64,000 nucleotides of DNA from Mugil cephalus (lineage: Eukaryota; Chordata; Actinopteri; Mugiliformes; Mugilidae). The notes below the pieces were generated by a model. It was given only the letters and a program-made list of their open reading frames with translations, was not told the DNA's origin and searched no databases. Shown here in pieces: positions 44,601 to 61,810 of the stretch. Numbering within the stretch: the first letter of the stretch is position 1; each line of letters begins with the position of its first letter. The position numbers and the translations under genes were made by a program. The stretch is from positions 12,861,668-12,925,667 of the forward strand of contig NC_061777.1 in the NCBI RefSeq assembly GCF_022458985.1. Direction: 5' to 3'.

Positions 44601-47600
44601 GCCATTAGGAGTTAGTCCTGGTGCTCCAGCTGGGTGCAGACCATTGGTGGCTGAGCTACTGATAACTGGAGGAACTGAAGGACTGGGATTGACAACTTGG
44701 CTGGATGACGAAGATGAAAAAGCATGAAGGTTGCCGCTGCTGCTGTCATCATTACTTAACTGTTTGGAAGAGGAATCAAACAGAGAATTTTAGAAAACAA
44801 CCAGGACTTTGTCAAAAGAAAAAGTAAAACAGACTGCTCAGAGTTTTACATCTGTGTGTTTTCTCACCGTCAGGGAGGAGCTTGTGGGGAGGGCTGAACC
44901 AGATGAGTGATTACTGCTCACGTGACTACAAAGATACAGAAGTGATTGTTTAAATCTGGTGGTGGCAAAAATGCACTTTAAATAGGAAGCATGACGAGCA
45001 AATGTGAGATTCAGGGTGAAATATTTCCACAAAACAGGATTAGGATATGTGCTTGTAAGCATCATTATCTCCTGACAGACATGCAGCGCTCAAAATATCA
45101 CAGTGTGTCCGAACCATCCCATACCTGTTGAGGGAGGGGACTGGTGTTGTATGAGATGGTGTAACTGCAGGGGAAGGGATGTGGTGGCCGGGGCCACTGT
45201 CACTCGTCATAACGGGAGACTCCGTTTTGACTGTTCTGGGTGATGATGTAGCTGATTTAGAAAGAAAACAAACAACAGATCAATACATATATAGTAAAGA
45301 GAGATTAATACATATATAATAAAATAATAATTCTATTAAAAATACAAGAATGAAAGTAAACTATCATAATGTAAAGACGGGTTGGCTCTGGTCTTAAACC
45401 TCATCAACTTTCACTGAGAGCCTTCTTTCCACATCCTACTAAATGCATTCAGCAATCAATACTCATTTTATTAGTCTCTGCCATTGCAGTGCAGTTCATG
45501 AGAACAGAAAATGCTCAAAGTACTTACTGTCCTGTGTGCTTGGCATCTTCATGCCACCGTAGCCATTCTATGAGAAGAGGAAGTGGTCATAGAAAAAAGT
45601 GTTATCATTCAGCTTTGGTCAGACATTGACTGTTCAGCGAATCATTACTGTCATTTCATGGAAAGCGAGAGAGAATAATCTTTATGCTCACCGTCAGTGG
45701 TCCACCAGCAGCTGATGGGATGTCTTTGCTCTGAGAGAAGCCAAGATGAGGCGGCAGGGTCCTTGAGCCACTGCTTTCCACAAGGTTGGCTGTGGTCGGG
45801 GCTGCAGAAGAAGGTGGAGCACCTGCACTGGGAAGACCAAGGGAGGGCGATTGCGTGGCACTTGGTAGACCCAAAGATGGTGAAGGGAAGTTGGAATCTG
45901 AAACGGCTGACGGTAAGGTGGGTATGCTGCTCATGTGTTCACTGTTCATGGGACGAAGAGAGGAAGACGTATAAGACACACACAATGAGAATATAATTGC
46001 ATTACTCAAGTCCAAGCCTTGTGCAGAGAGACACTGACATCTAATAATAGTGTTAAAGGCCGAGCCTTTTCTCTTCTTTGTAACAGCATAGGCTTTAGAC
46101 CAATGTTATGGTTAAACATTGTTGTTTATTAAATAATCACACTGACCGAGAGCAGTCATTCCTTCATCAACCACATGCACATATACAGTATTTCTAATCG
46201 AGCTATTGAAATTAAAGTTTGTTTTACTGGACAAATCTGAGACAAAATCAATCTAAACACCTGATTGGCAAGAAATAATGTTGGTGGAATCTCTGTTAGG
46301 AACTAAAAGCTCTTCTGACATTCGGCTTCAGATATTATGCAGCCAGTCTCTCACATAAACGAACCTCATACACAGATTGAAACCAGTCACTCATGCACAC
46401 ACACCTCACAGGTCCTGGCTTGGAGAACAGGCTGCTCTGTGGCTGCTGCGTGGGAACAGCAGTAGGAACAGACATGGTTCCCGGGGCCTGAGTCGTGGTG
46501 CGTTCTCTGGCCGACTCAGTCTGCGCCATGTCTACTGCCCCACTACCAGCCTCAGACCCGAAGTCAAGAGCTCCGAACTGAACGTTGAGACCAGGTATAT
46601 CTGCTGAGCCCGGCATCTCCACTGCTGACGATGGAATCTGAGGTAGACAGTGAAGGAATTTTGTAATAATTACACAACAAACACATTTTATTTCAATACT
46701 CAAAATTGAAATTGAAAAAACTCTAACTCAGAACTCTAAACCAAGCTGTAAAAAGACATTATGTCAGTGGAACTTGAACAAACTGCTAATTGAACATGTT
46801 ATAGTATAAACAGTTAGCTTGTTAGCAGCCACCGCTAGCAAGATACATTTCCAATTTCCACCTCATCCTGCAAGTACTACGGGTCTCGTCTTATCTCTGT
46901 ATCAAGGTAATTAAACTCTCAGTCTCATAAAAGGCCAGAGAACAGAACAGCTTACTTTTGAAGGAGGAGGTGCTTTGCGTCGCTGTGTCTTTAGTTGCCG
47001 TTGAGGGGGCTCTGTAATCGGAGGATCCAGTCCGGGCAGCTTCACCCCCGGAGAGGCTCCATCTCTTACTGGAGGGACAGAGGACTCGTGACCTGAACGA
47101 GGACGAAGGGTGCCAATTTCACAATTTCATTAAATGTCAAAGCCCTGGGATCAAAACAACGGTATCTGGAACGGATTATGAAGACAGCGATAGCCTTACC
47201 TGGCGGTGTGGGGACCTGTGGAGCATGTGACTGAGAGAGGCCCTGAGGCTCTGTGGTGGAAAGGATGGAGGACTGCTGTTGCCTCTGGGCCAGCTGGCTG
47301 AGCACCGCTGATGGCTCTGGCTGAAGCTTTATTTCCACTGAAGGAAATGGGAATTAGAATTTAATAGTCACATATTAGATTTCAACATTGATTTTCTTTT
47401 TTTCTACTCGAGGTTAAACGTACAGTGCTGGGCAGTGACGGGGCCATTGTCCATTCTCTGAACCTTAAGTTCTGCAGAGGGAGACGGGGCAGGTGCAGGA
47501 CTTTGCATTGGAGGTTGCCCAGCATCTTTGGAAACAGTGTTGTTGGTAGTGGTGGCCAACATCTGACTGGCTCTCTGACCCAGCCGAGGGCCGTTGAGTT

Positions 47601-50600
47601 GCTCTGATGTCCGAATGTCAGGATTAATTGTTTGCTTAGGTGCATTCAGGGACCCAAAACCAGAACCTAGGACTGAAGACTGAAGACGACACAAGCAAAA
47701 GAAGAACTTAGTACGATGACGCCATGTATGTATCATTGTGTTGGCATAAGATATGCGTTAATGTAAAAGCTGGGTCTTGTAGGTGTGTATGTACCAGTGC
47801 AGCATGCGCGTAGGTGGTACTAGCAGAGGCAGCATGGGCGTAGCTGTTGGCTGTGGCATGCGCATAGCTGTGTGTTGCAGTGCGTCCATTGTGGTGGGAA
47901 TTGGTAAACACCAAGCTTGGGCCCAAATCCTCTGCTGAGGGGCCATCGACTATCGCCCCCAAGTCAGAGTCCATAGAAGCCACTCCTGTCTTCGGCAGTA
48001 GGCTTGCCAAATCCACACTGATGAAAGACAGAAGATAAGAGGAAGAAGAAAATAAGGAGTGAATAACAGGGAGGAAACGGTAGTGTAGCGACATGGATTA
48101 AATCGAGTAAATTCTCCAATACGATCCATTTGATGGGGTGTTTTAGGTTTACTGGAACTTTTGAGCACGATAGCTTACCTGTGTCCAGGTGTGACATGAT
48201 TTGTTGGAGCAGAAGAGGCAGTGAATACTTTGGTCTCAGACAACTGTGTGTAAGAATAGAGGGAAAATACGGTCAACCACCAGATTAATACCAGAAATAT
48301 GTTCTGTATCCCATATTAACCTCCGTTTATCACTACACTAATATTGTTAACTCACATGAAATCAGTATTTAGCAAGTTGTCATTAGTAAATATCACTAGA
48401 CAATCAGGTTATCCAACACATATTTAAAGCATTGCCAACTCATCTCAGATGATTCATAAGAGCTGCCTTACATCCTCATTCCAGTCTTCTGAAGCCCAGT
48501 CTTCCATGTTGCCTCCCCAGTTTCCTAAGAAACGCATAAGAGCAGTCAAGTTAGCTTAGCAGCTAGCTTAGCTTTACTCATGTATATCAATGTTCCCATT
48601 TTGTGTAAATTTTACTTTTGTGTGTACAGAGTCAGAAATACGATATTTGTACTGCTAAAGAGAATATTGATACTAGCCGACAATCAAGTCATTTCGTAAA
48701 GAAAGAGCAGGGTAGGACATTTTCCTTACCAGTTCTCTCAGCAGGTTCGTTACCATCCCCTTCCCATGCCTCCTGGCGAGCTCCAGAGTTAGCAGTGTAG
48801 TCAGCAGGATTGAAGGTGCTGAAAGAATTAGAAGGGGGGAAGGGGGGGCACATTAAGAGTGAGAGACATGTAGGGCAGGTGAGCCAGTGTATGTAACATG
48901 GTTGCTCATAACAGAACAATGGTAAGTCTAACTTTTTCAATAAGGAGGTTCAGAAATTTTGTTTTTCCACACATTTGATTTTAAGATATGTGCTTGTAAT
49001 CACCATCACCACCTCCTCATCTCAATCCAGCATTAACATTTATACATGGCACATATTCTTACCCCATTCCCTGCGAAGAGAACCTGTTACCAGCAGCTGC
49101 TCGTCCTCTGCCACGACCTCCTGCCCCTGGGGATACAAACAGCCAGATGACCACATATGACGAGTCTCATGCAGCCTCGACTCTTTTAGTGTATCAAACT
49201 GCATTGCAGCACCAAATCAGTAATAGATTTACGAAGAACGTAATGACATCACAGAAAAACATGCCTGGAATACATTCAATCCAGGGCCAAGGAGGCCACA
49301 AGCATTTATTTTAAGTCTAAATAGCTCAAAAGATATGTTGTTGACAACAGAAATACATAATATATGATTAAAGAAAACCTTGCCACCTCTTCAGTGTTGA
49401 GATAGAGTCAAGAAAAATGAAGACAGTCTTTACTCCTTTCCAACAATAACAAGCAGTTGTTAGGGCTGAGTGAATTCTAAATATGTTCAGAGTTGCGAGG
49501 ATCTTAAAGTGAAAATGAAGATGTTACCGGCTCTTAAACCCTGCAATATCACAGAAATACAAATAAACCTATTTAATTAAAAAAAATAATAATAATAATT
49601 CTAATGGTTACCTCTGCCCCGTCCCCGACGTCCACGGTCTCCCCCTCTCTCTCCAGGAGCCACTTCAAATCCATTCTCTTCTGGCCGACCTACAGCAAAA
49701 CAAAATTAAAACTCATACATAATCAAAGGGACCAAATCCTAAAAAATATCTTCTAAATGAGAAAACCCAGGTTCTTCATTCCTTAAACAAGACAAAGGTA
49801 CATTTTTGTCTTTCCTTACCTTCACGCCCTCGGCTGATGCCTCTGCCCCTCCTGTTGGATCCCCCACGTCCACGACTGGCCTCCCTCTCTCCTCCTTTCT
49901 TCTCCCTACTCTCCTTTATCTCAGAGGGTCCTTCTTTGCCAAGGCTACGCTTCTTCCCCACAGTCTCCCAGGAGTTCTGCTAGAGATTAACAGAGGAGTA
50001 AGGAGTACAAACTGCAGTTATATGTCTGTTTTAATAAATGGCATGCTTGATTGTGCCTGAAGTCAAAACAGAATATGACCCACATGTGTAAACTCTCTTA
50101 CCGTGTCAGAGGTGCTCTCCAGCAGAAAATTGATGGCTCTGTTTACATCTTCGTTGCAGTCATGGAGGGCTACCATGCACTCATCTTGGGTCTTTCCAGT
50201 TACCTCGATCAACTGCAAGCGTGGCGAACAGAAAAAGAAAGTGATAAGTCAGAACATGATGTTACACAATGAAGGAGCTCGTATTAATTTCCAGGAAACC
50301 ACGCAGGTGATCGAGAGGATGGATTTTAACATGTTACCTGTTTGACCTTATCTTCAAAGTCAGCATCACTTTTGTCGTAGATCACTTGGGCTAAACGAAT
50401 CTGTTCTGCTGTGGCCTGGTTTAAAAAATGTAAAAAAAAAAAATGACATAAGACACAAGGCAAAAGCAACATATGTTGCAGTACAATCTAGAAACTCTTT
50501 ATAGCTGCGAAAATTTTACATTCCCTACATATTTCTTTTTCAATGTCAGTGCAACCAATGTTACATCATCAGTTAAATCAAGGCAGCCAAGAATGGAAGG

Positions 50601-50779
50601 CCTCCTAAACTAATCTTTTGTTGAACTAAAAATAACCATGTTTTGATTGAGGAGGGCATTTTCTTGGTAATGATGAAACCCACCTGTATCTGTTTCTGTG
50701 GCTGTGTTGTTTGTGTGGTAGTGGGCAGTGGTCTGTCCCGAGTCCCCCGGGCTTGATTGCTGACCACTGAAGTCATCAT
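41012..50779 (-). CDS. ubap2: Ubiquitin-associated protein 2, complete (28 coding exons, 1,177 residues)
   Basis: Ubiquitin-binding, RNA-granule-associated protein; UBAP2/UBAP2L proteins promote stress-granule assembly and RNA polymerase II degradation. Coding exons: 50684-50779, 50338-50415, 50102-50212, 49820-49979, 49612-49689, 49063-49126, 48730-48818, 48472-48524, 48179-48243, 47795-48017, 47424-47679, 47200-47337, 46956-47092, 46405-46637, 45692-45941, 45528-45567, 45125-45251, 44868-44925, 44540-44759, 44361-44452, 43908-43958, 43661-43739, 43354-43554, 42894-43061, 42296-42400, 41822-41895, 41486-41677, 41012-41107. They total 3,534 nt. Domains: UBA about 47-95, RGG-rich 120-195, Lingerer/UBAP2 core [12 protein letters not shown] at 532-543. 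The SSVLGSGFG block, the C-terminus [11 protein letters not shown] and KIF24 next door identify UBAP2 rather than UBAP2L. The ATG ATG pair gives a MMTSV start as in human. One intron is GC-AG. Confidence 0.96.
42401..42429 (-). repeat. (TCC)n tract serving as the polypyrimidine tract of ubap2 exon 26
   Basis: GGA repeats on the plus strand. On the transcribed strand they give an unbroken TCC/CTT pyrimidine run ending in CAG at the acceptor of exon 26 (exon start 42,400). Confidence 0.85.
43661..43739 (-). CDS. ubap2: ubap2 exon 23, followed by a GC donor
   Basis: Encodes [20 protein letters not shown] and ANNPYS plus the first base of Gly900. The intron begins GCAAGT (43,660-43,655) rather than GT. 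The next exon (43354-43554) starts GT GAG GCA ACA AAG TTT, giving [12 protein letters not shown], the expected family sequence, so the GC donor is needed to keep frame. Confidence 0.9.
44071..44144 (-). ncRNA. Candidate C/D box snoRNA in ubap2 intron 21
   Basis: 74-nt minus-strand segment between ubap2 exons 21 and 22. An 8-bp perfect terminal stem is formed by TCAGTGTT at the 5' end and AACACTGA at the 3' end. Inside it are a C box (ATGATGA), an internal CTGA (D'), a weak C' (TGACTTC) and a final CTGA (D box) directly against the stem. Length, box order and intronic position about 110 nt before the acceptor are typical of box C/D snoRNAs. A possible guide before D' is TTTTAGTAGGTT. I cannot name the family, and expression is not shown by sequence. 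Confidence 0.6.
45006..45071 (-). ncRNA. Candidate C/D box snoRNA, copy A (SNORD121-like?), ubap2 intron 18
   Basis: 66-nt minus-strand segment with terminal stem GAGAT/ATCTC, C-box-like ATGATGC, the block TTACAAGCACATATC and a final CTGA. The 3' end lies 80 nt before the next exon, the classic distance for intronic C/D snoRNAs. The 15-nt block recurs exactly in copy B (48,944-49,016). Human UBAP2 hosts SNORD121A and B, which suggests identity, but I cannot compare sequences here. The C box departs from consensus at the last base. Confidence 0.5.
46405..46637 (-). CDS. ubap2: ubap2 exon 15: conserved Lingerer/UBAP2 core
   Basis: Encodes [20 protein letters not shown] and FGALDFGSE, the most conserved motif outside the UBA domain (DUF3697), followed by a variable Thr/Gln/Pro-rich segment ending [10 protein letters not shown]. 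Phase 0 in, phase 2 out. Confidence 0.95.
48944..49016 (-). ncRNA. Candidate C/D box snoRNA, copy B (SNORD121-like?), ubap2 intron 7
   Basis: 73-nt minus-strand segment with terminal stem GGAGGT/ACCTCC (extendable by an A-T, a G-T wobble and a T-A pair), C-box-like GTGATGG, the shared TTACAAGCACATATC block, a shared TGTGGAAA block and a final CTGA against the stem. The stem sequence differs from copy A yet still pairs perfectly, a compensatory pattern. The C box departs from consensus at the last base. Confidence 0.52.
49063..49979 (-). CDS. ubap2: ubap2 exons 5-7: RGG/RG-rich RNA-binding region
   Basis: Exons 49820-49979, 49612-49689 and 49063-49126 encode [12 protein letters not shown], then Arg/Gly repeats ([46 protein letters not shown]). 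Such RGG tracts bind RNA and are methylated by PRMT1 in UBAP2L. The acceptor of exon 5 has the tandem form TAG/CAG, so a Gln may be included or skipped. Confidence 0.94.
50102..50415 (-). CDS. ubap2: ubap2 exons 3-4: UBA domain
   Basis: Two whole-codon exons (50338-50415 and 50102-50212) encoding [26 protein letters not shown] and then [37 protein letters not shown]. This is the ubiquitin-associated three-helix fold with the TGKTQDEC...HDCNEDVN...FLLE pattern of the family. Confidence 0.96.
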
Positions 50780-50821
50780 ATACAGTATATACAAAACAAT
50801 GTATGTACAAAATAGAAAAAT
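50780..50821 (-). other. ubap2: ubap2 5' UTR part of exon 2
   Basis: A pyrimidine-rich acceptor (TTTCTTGCTCTCCAG) ends at 50,822, so exon 2 begins at 50,821 with about 42 untranslated bases before the ATG pair at 50,774-50,779. Confidence 0.7.
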
Positions 50822-52180
50822 CTGGAGAGCAAGAAAGAGAAAAAGAAGCAAAGTGAGATGGTATGTTAGATCATGGTAACATTCCCATCTCAAGATACAC
50901 TGCTGAATTAATATGCAATGCAATAAAGAAAAGTGAATATAAGCAGACTGAGACGCACTGTTGTCAAGTATACCATGTAAGACTATAACCCCCATCTGTC
51001 GCCCCCCACATCCCCAGTTAAATATAGCTAGCCAAGAGGGGACTGTCCGGGTGTCAACTTACAACCCTCCCCTCTTTCGGTTTCCCCACATAAACACCGT
51101 CGAACACTTATTTGTAGTTTGAATACTTTTTTTTCCTACAGCGTGTGAGAACTACAGAAACTGAAATTTGATTAAAGGCAATAAGTGACGATTAAACGGC
51201 ATGCGCTTAGCGGCAGATGACGTATATATAAAGTATAAAAATAGCTTAAGTTGAATTATATCCCACACCTTAAGAGGGTGTAAAATGAGTAACAATGATC
51301 AACAAACAATGTGTCAGCGTCCTATTCTTTGGGAGAAACGTTAGAAAACCGTTGACGTTAGACAACGACGCACCATTAAACTGTTAAACGCATTAAGTAA
51401 GTGCTGTTATTGGCGTGTTTTCCTTTTATTTAACGTAAGTAATATCAGAACCGTAACTTTATTTGGCCGAATGTTTTAGAAGACGCTCGACGGAAATATA
51501 AGCCACACTGGCTAACGCTCACGTTAGCCGTATCCGTTGCTAACCGCTCCTCTTTGTTCCGTGCTCACAAACCGTTCCTACGGTTAAAATGTCTAATTTC
51601 TACTTTAAAGACATTACGGGCGTTAATAAACGATCTGCCAATCCGTCCCCACAAAGCCCCGCAGAAAGATTAACAAAAAAATAAACAAATGTGACAAGTT
51701 CGATGTCGAAGCCTTTTGTGTAGACCTAAGGAAAAGCTAACGTTAAACATAAAGTGGCAAACCTAGCTAATGTTAGCTAATGTACGCTAACAACTGAAAC
51801 GAAACGAAAAGCGATCCCTGTTTTATTAACGCCGTCACAACGGCGAGTGTCCCAAATTTAGCGTTTAAGAACTCGATGTGGGGGATTAAGACGTCGAAAT
51901 ACGTGTGGCCCATTAAGCCGCGACAGATATCAGCAGCATGCTAAGTGGCCGGCATGTGAACGGCCCGTCCGCATACAATGCACCACTAACAGTACGGTAC
52001 CAAAACTGGCTAGCTGGCTAGCGGAGTTAGTTAGCTAATCACCGAAAAGGACGAAATGGGTTTCTAAATTCGCTCATCGGCTTTTTTCAAACTAAATGAA
52101 ACACATACGACAAGATTATTGAACTGTTAAAAGAGTTTATAAACACCATCGACACAACAAATGTATAGTCTTCCTTTTAC
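50822..52180 (-). other. ubap2: ubap2 intron 1
   Basis: 1.36-kb first intron between a non-coding exon (donor AGCAG/GTAAAA at 52,181/52,180) and exon 2. No coding or RNA gene recognised. Confidence 0.65.
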
Positions 52181-52330
52181 CTGCTAACACGCTTCGCTCA
52201 GCCAGCAGCAGCAGATGCTGTCACGTGACCCACCGCGCCGTTGTTCAACGTTGTGACGTCGATGCAGCCAATCAAAAGCAACCTGGCAGGTCACGTGGTC
52301 ATAGGACGCGCCTTGACGTGCGCGTTCCCG
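52181..52330 (-). promoter_or_regulatory. ubap2: ubap2 non-coding exon 1 and compact promoter
   Basis: Upstream of the exon-1 donor lie a perfect palindromic GTCACGTGAC (52,220-52,229), a CRE-like TGACGTCG (52,254-52,261), a CCAAT box (52,268-52,272) and a second CACGTG (52,292-52,297), all within 80 bp and without a TATA box. This is the make-up of a housekeeping promoter. The exact start of transcription is unknown. Confidence 0.6.
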
Positions 52331-53048
52331 GCAAGGAGCGCGTGTTTCCAGTCAGACAGACAACAGGTGGAAATTTCCTTTATGAAGTGTCGCCTATGCT
52401 GTGATTTCCACTTGATGTGGTACTGTGTGTCGCCATATCTACATCCTGAAAGTAGGTCTGACATAAAAATGATGGGTTACGCTTCAAATTATGTGCGTAC
52501 GATGGAGACAAACTGTATTATGTTTGGGTTTGGTGCCTTAACAGGTTTGGCAAGTTTCCTTGCTGTTGGATTTTCTTTTGCAATATCCTACAACCTAATT
52601 CTTAAAATATATATTTCACAACACAGACTACATTATTTGATCATCCAGCAAGTTTAATTGATTAGAACAAAAAACGAGTTTCAATTCATCAATTACTTAG
52701 GTAGGCTAAAAATGAGCTTACAAATATAGCATAAAAAAAACTCTGATCCTAAAATCTACACAAGAAAACGGTTTACCACTTGTTAAGTAAACAGCTGAGT
52801 CACAACCTGAGTTCAGTTTTGAAGTAGGTTCACAAAATATATTACTTGGATCTTTGGTTCAGTGTGTTTTAATACCAGAATCAAGTATTTAATAAAGCCC
52901 ACAGTCTGATAAAAGACTAACAGTCTGAATGGTATTTGTACAGACAGAGTCGGTGTTAATATGGATAAAGCACAAAGTAAGACAAGCTCGAGAAACCCTG
53001 GATTGACTCCAATATCAATTATGAGCAGCAAAACTAAACATGTATGAA
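52331..53048. other. Short intergenic region between ubap2 and kif24
   Basis: Tandem arrangement with under 1 kb between the ubap2 promoter and the end of kif24. AT-rich, with no exon recognised. The 138-codon plus-strand open frame at 52,241-52,657 crosses the promoter and has no family features. Confidence 0.6.
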
Positions 53049-53054
53049 TTTAAT
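53049..53054 (-). terminator. kif24: Possible kif24 polyadenylation signal
   Basis: ATTAAA on the minus strand about 170 bases after the stop. No AATAAA is present between the stop and the ubap2 promoter. Another ATTAAA near 52,886-52,891 is an alternative. Confidence 0.35.
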
Positions 53055-53220
53055 GATAAATTATGTAAACAAAGCACACAGCACACACATAACAATTTGC
53101 AAAAATACATACAAACGTACATAATTCTTCCTTCAGGTTCCAATTCTTTAGCGTATTATTCTGATCATGTAAAAACACGTAGGCAATCATTTATATTATT
53201 TACGTTGGTGGATCATCTTC

Positions 53221-60175
<6,955 letters not shown>

Positions 60176-60844
60176 TTCCTCTTCATCCGTCTCTCCACCA
60201 GCCCTGGGAGAGACAGACATCTCAAATGTGTACCAAAAATTCAAATTTGACGGCTGAAGTTCTGCAGAAAACAACTTCTGCAGCCACGCCACGCTTTCTA
60301 AGGTGTCCTTCCCATTTTCCTTCCCTCAGTAATTTCTGTTAAAGAACTGTGTCCAATAGATGAACACTGTGTCATTACTACTACACTGCTCTATTGCTGG
60401 TGAGCAAAGCATGGGACACCGATACGATGCTGAAATCTGACACTGGCTAAAGATGGAGCCAGGGCGACACAGTGCCTTCGTCGCACACATTTCTGTATAG
60501 TAGCAAATATGACAAATATAGCAGACACTGGCAAGCAACTGTTTGCTTCTACAGTAGATTGGCTAGCAGCTGCAACTGTCCTGACACATGGTACATGTGA
60601 GATCCTCTTCATGTGCATACGTAAAGTGAGTGTTGTTCATTCCTGTGCTTGGGAAACAGTACACTGTTTTAAGTTGAGCCACAGTTCCTCCCTACAGTGA
60701 ATCTGTGTACGGACTCCAAGCCCTGCCTCAGTTAACTCACTGGTAATCCTGCAAACATATTAAGCCATGTTCACACCAGCTATTAAGTGTCCTGGGTGAT
60801 TCAGTCACAAGTGGGTATTTCAAAATGAAGGCATGAACACATCA

Positions 60845-61170
60845 AAAGACACATGGGTAACACACTGAGATATGATTGGTCAGACCACTGTTGGAAGTGG
60901 TCAGGATCGCATATGACCACACTTTTAACAATAATAATTAACCCTTTATTAATAACTCATGGGGAAATCCATTCTCGGCATTTGGCCCATCCATTCTTTC
61001 ACACAGTAGTGTGTACACATAGAGCACTAGGCTGCCACTTGTGTCGCACCCGGGGCGCTTGCTCAGGGCACCTCAGCCATGGACAAGAGGGGGTGAAAAC
61101 CTGTGACCCTTCATCCCAAGGCTTCCTCTTTAACCACTACAACCACTTCCAAATGAACTCCCACTCACGT
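60845..61170 (+). repeat. Dispersed fish repeat in kif24 intron 1
   Basis: The segment containing CACATAGAGCACTAGGCTGC, GCTCAGGGCACCTCAGCCAT and ACCTGTGACCCTTC matches in layout an interspersed repeat common in teleost genomes, recognised from general knowledge. Boundaries and family are not assigned. Confidence 0.5.
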
Positions 61171-61666
61171 TGTAGGACAGCCTGCTCAAAATGGTAAAGT
61201 TTTCAGTCATTCACTTTGCAGTAAGTACTGGAGTACTTGGAATGATTACAGAACAAATTATCACGAAACAAAAGAGTCGTTAGTGCCATGTGCAAAGTAA
61301 TGGGGCACCTAAAGAGAAAATACACATACAATATTCTGGATGATGGACTACTAGAAAGAGATATTGTATTATTATTTATTTTTTCATATAAGTTGTCTTT
61401 GCACATGTTATTGAACTAAAGTAAATAAATAAATAAAAGCTTGTATTAATGGCTGCAGAGTATAAACTAAAGAAGTAGTATGACGTAGACACCTGTCAAA
61501 GTGTGCTGTCGTGACAAACCCACCCTCAAAAAAAGGGCATTTTCAGTGTTTTAAATTCTCCAAATTAATTGACAAAAACACTAGATAATAGTGAGCTTAG
61601 TTAGCAAATAAATTTATGTGTGTAGAAAAAACTGTAAAAGCATCGTTATAAAATGTAAACACTCAC

Positions 61667-61810
61667 CAGACTCACTCCAGGCTTTAGTTTAACAGGTAGT
61701 TCACTCTACACGAGCAAACCGCAGCGATAATGTGCATTAATCTTTCATAAAGTTGTCGGTTTGAGGAGCATCACTATTTCCGTACACATGGTGGTCTCCA
61801 TGGCGACGGA
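61667..61810 (-). promoter_or_regulatory. kif24: kif24 non-coding exon 1 and promoter with an X-box-like motif
   Basis: A good donor (GAGTCTG/GTGAGTG at 61,667/61,666) implies a non-coding first exon. About 130 bp upstream, GTCGCCATGGAGAC on the minus strand (61,794-61,807) is a 14-mer close to the RFX X-box GTTGCCATGGCAAC, the hallmark of ciliary gene promoters. Confidence 0.55.

Noticed and set aside
45395..45440. TTGATGA and a TTTAGTAGG block in ubap2 intron 17 as another snoRNA copy
   Set aside because: No D box and no closing stem. The 9-nt match to the intron 21 candidate can occur by chance.
48944..49016. Resemblance of AGCACATATCTTAAAAT to the 5' part of U6 snRNA (AGCACATATACTAAAAT)
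   Set aside because: Similarity is limited to about 17 nt with two mismatches, and no other U6 sequence flanks it. The paired stem and boxes fit a C/D snoRNA better.
50545..50585. TGATGAT and CTGA in ubap2 intron 2 as a further C/D snoRNA
   Set aside because: The boxes are only about 15 nt apart and no terminal stem or second D box is present.
41012..50779. Identification as UBAP2L
   Set aside because: C-terminus (SSPYWAN), the SSVLGSGFG block and KIF24 adjacency fit UBAP2. UBAP2L has a different end and neighbourhood.
52241..52657. 138-codon open frame on the plus strand
   Set aside because: Overlaps the ubap2 promoter and has no similarity or splice support.
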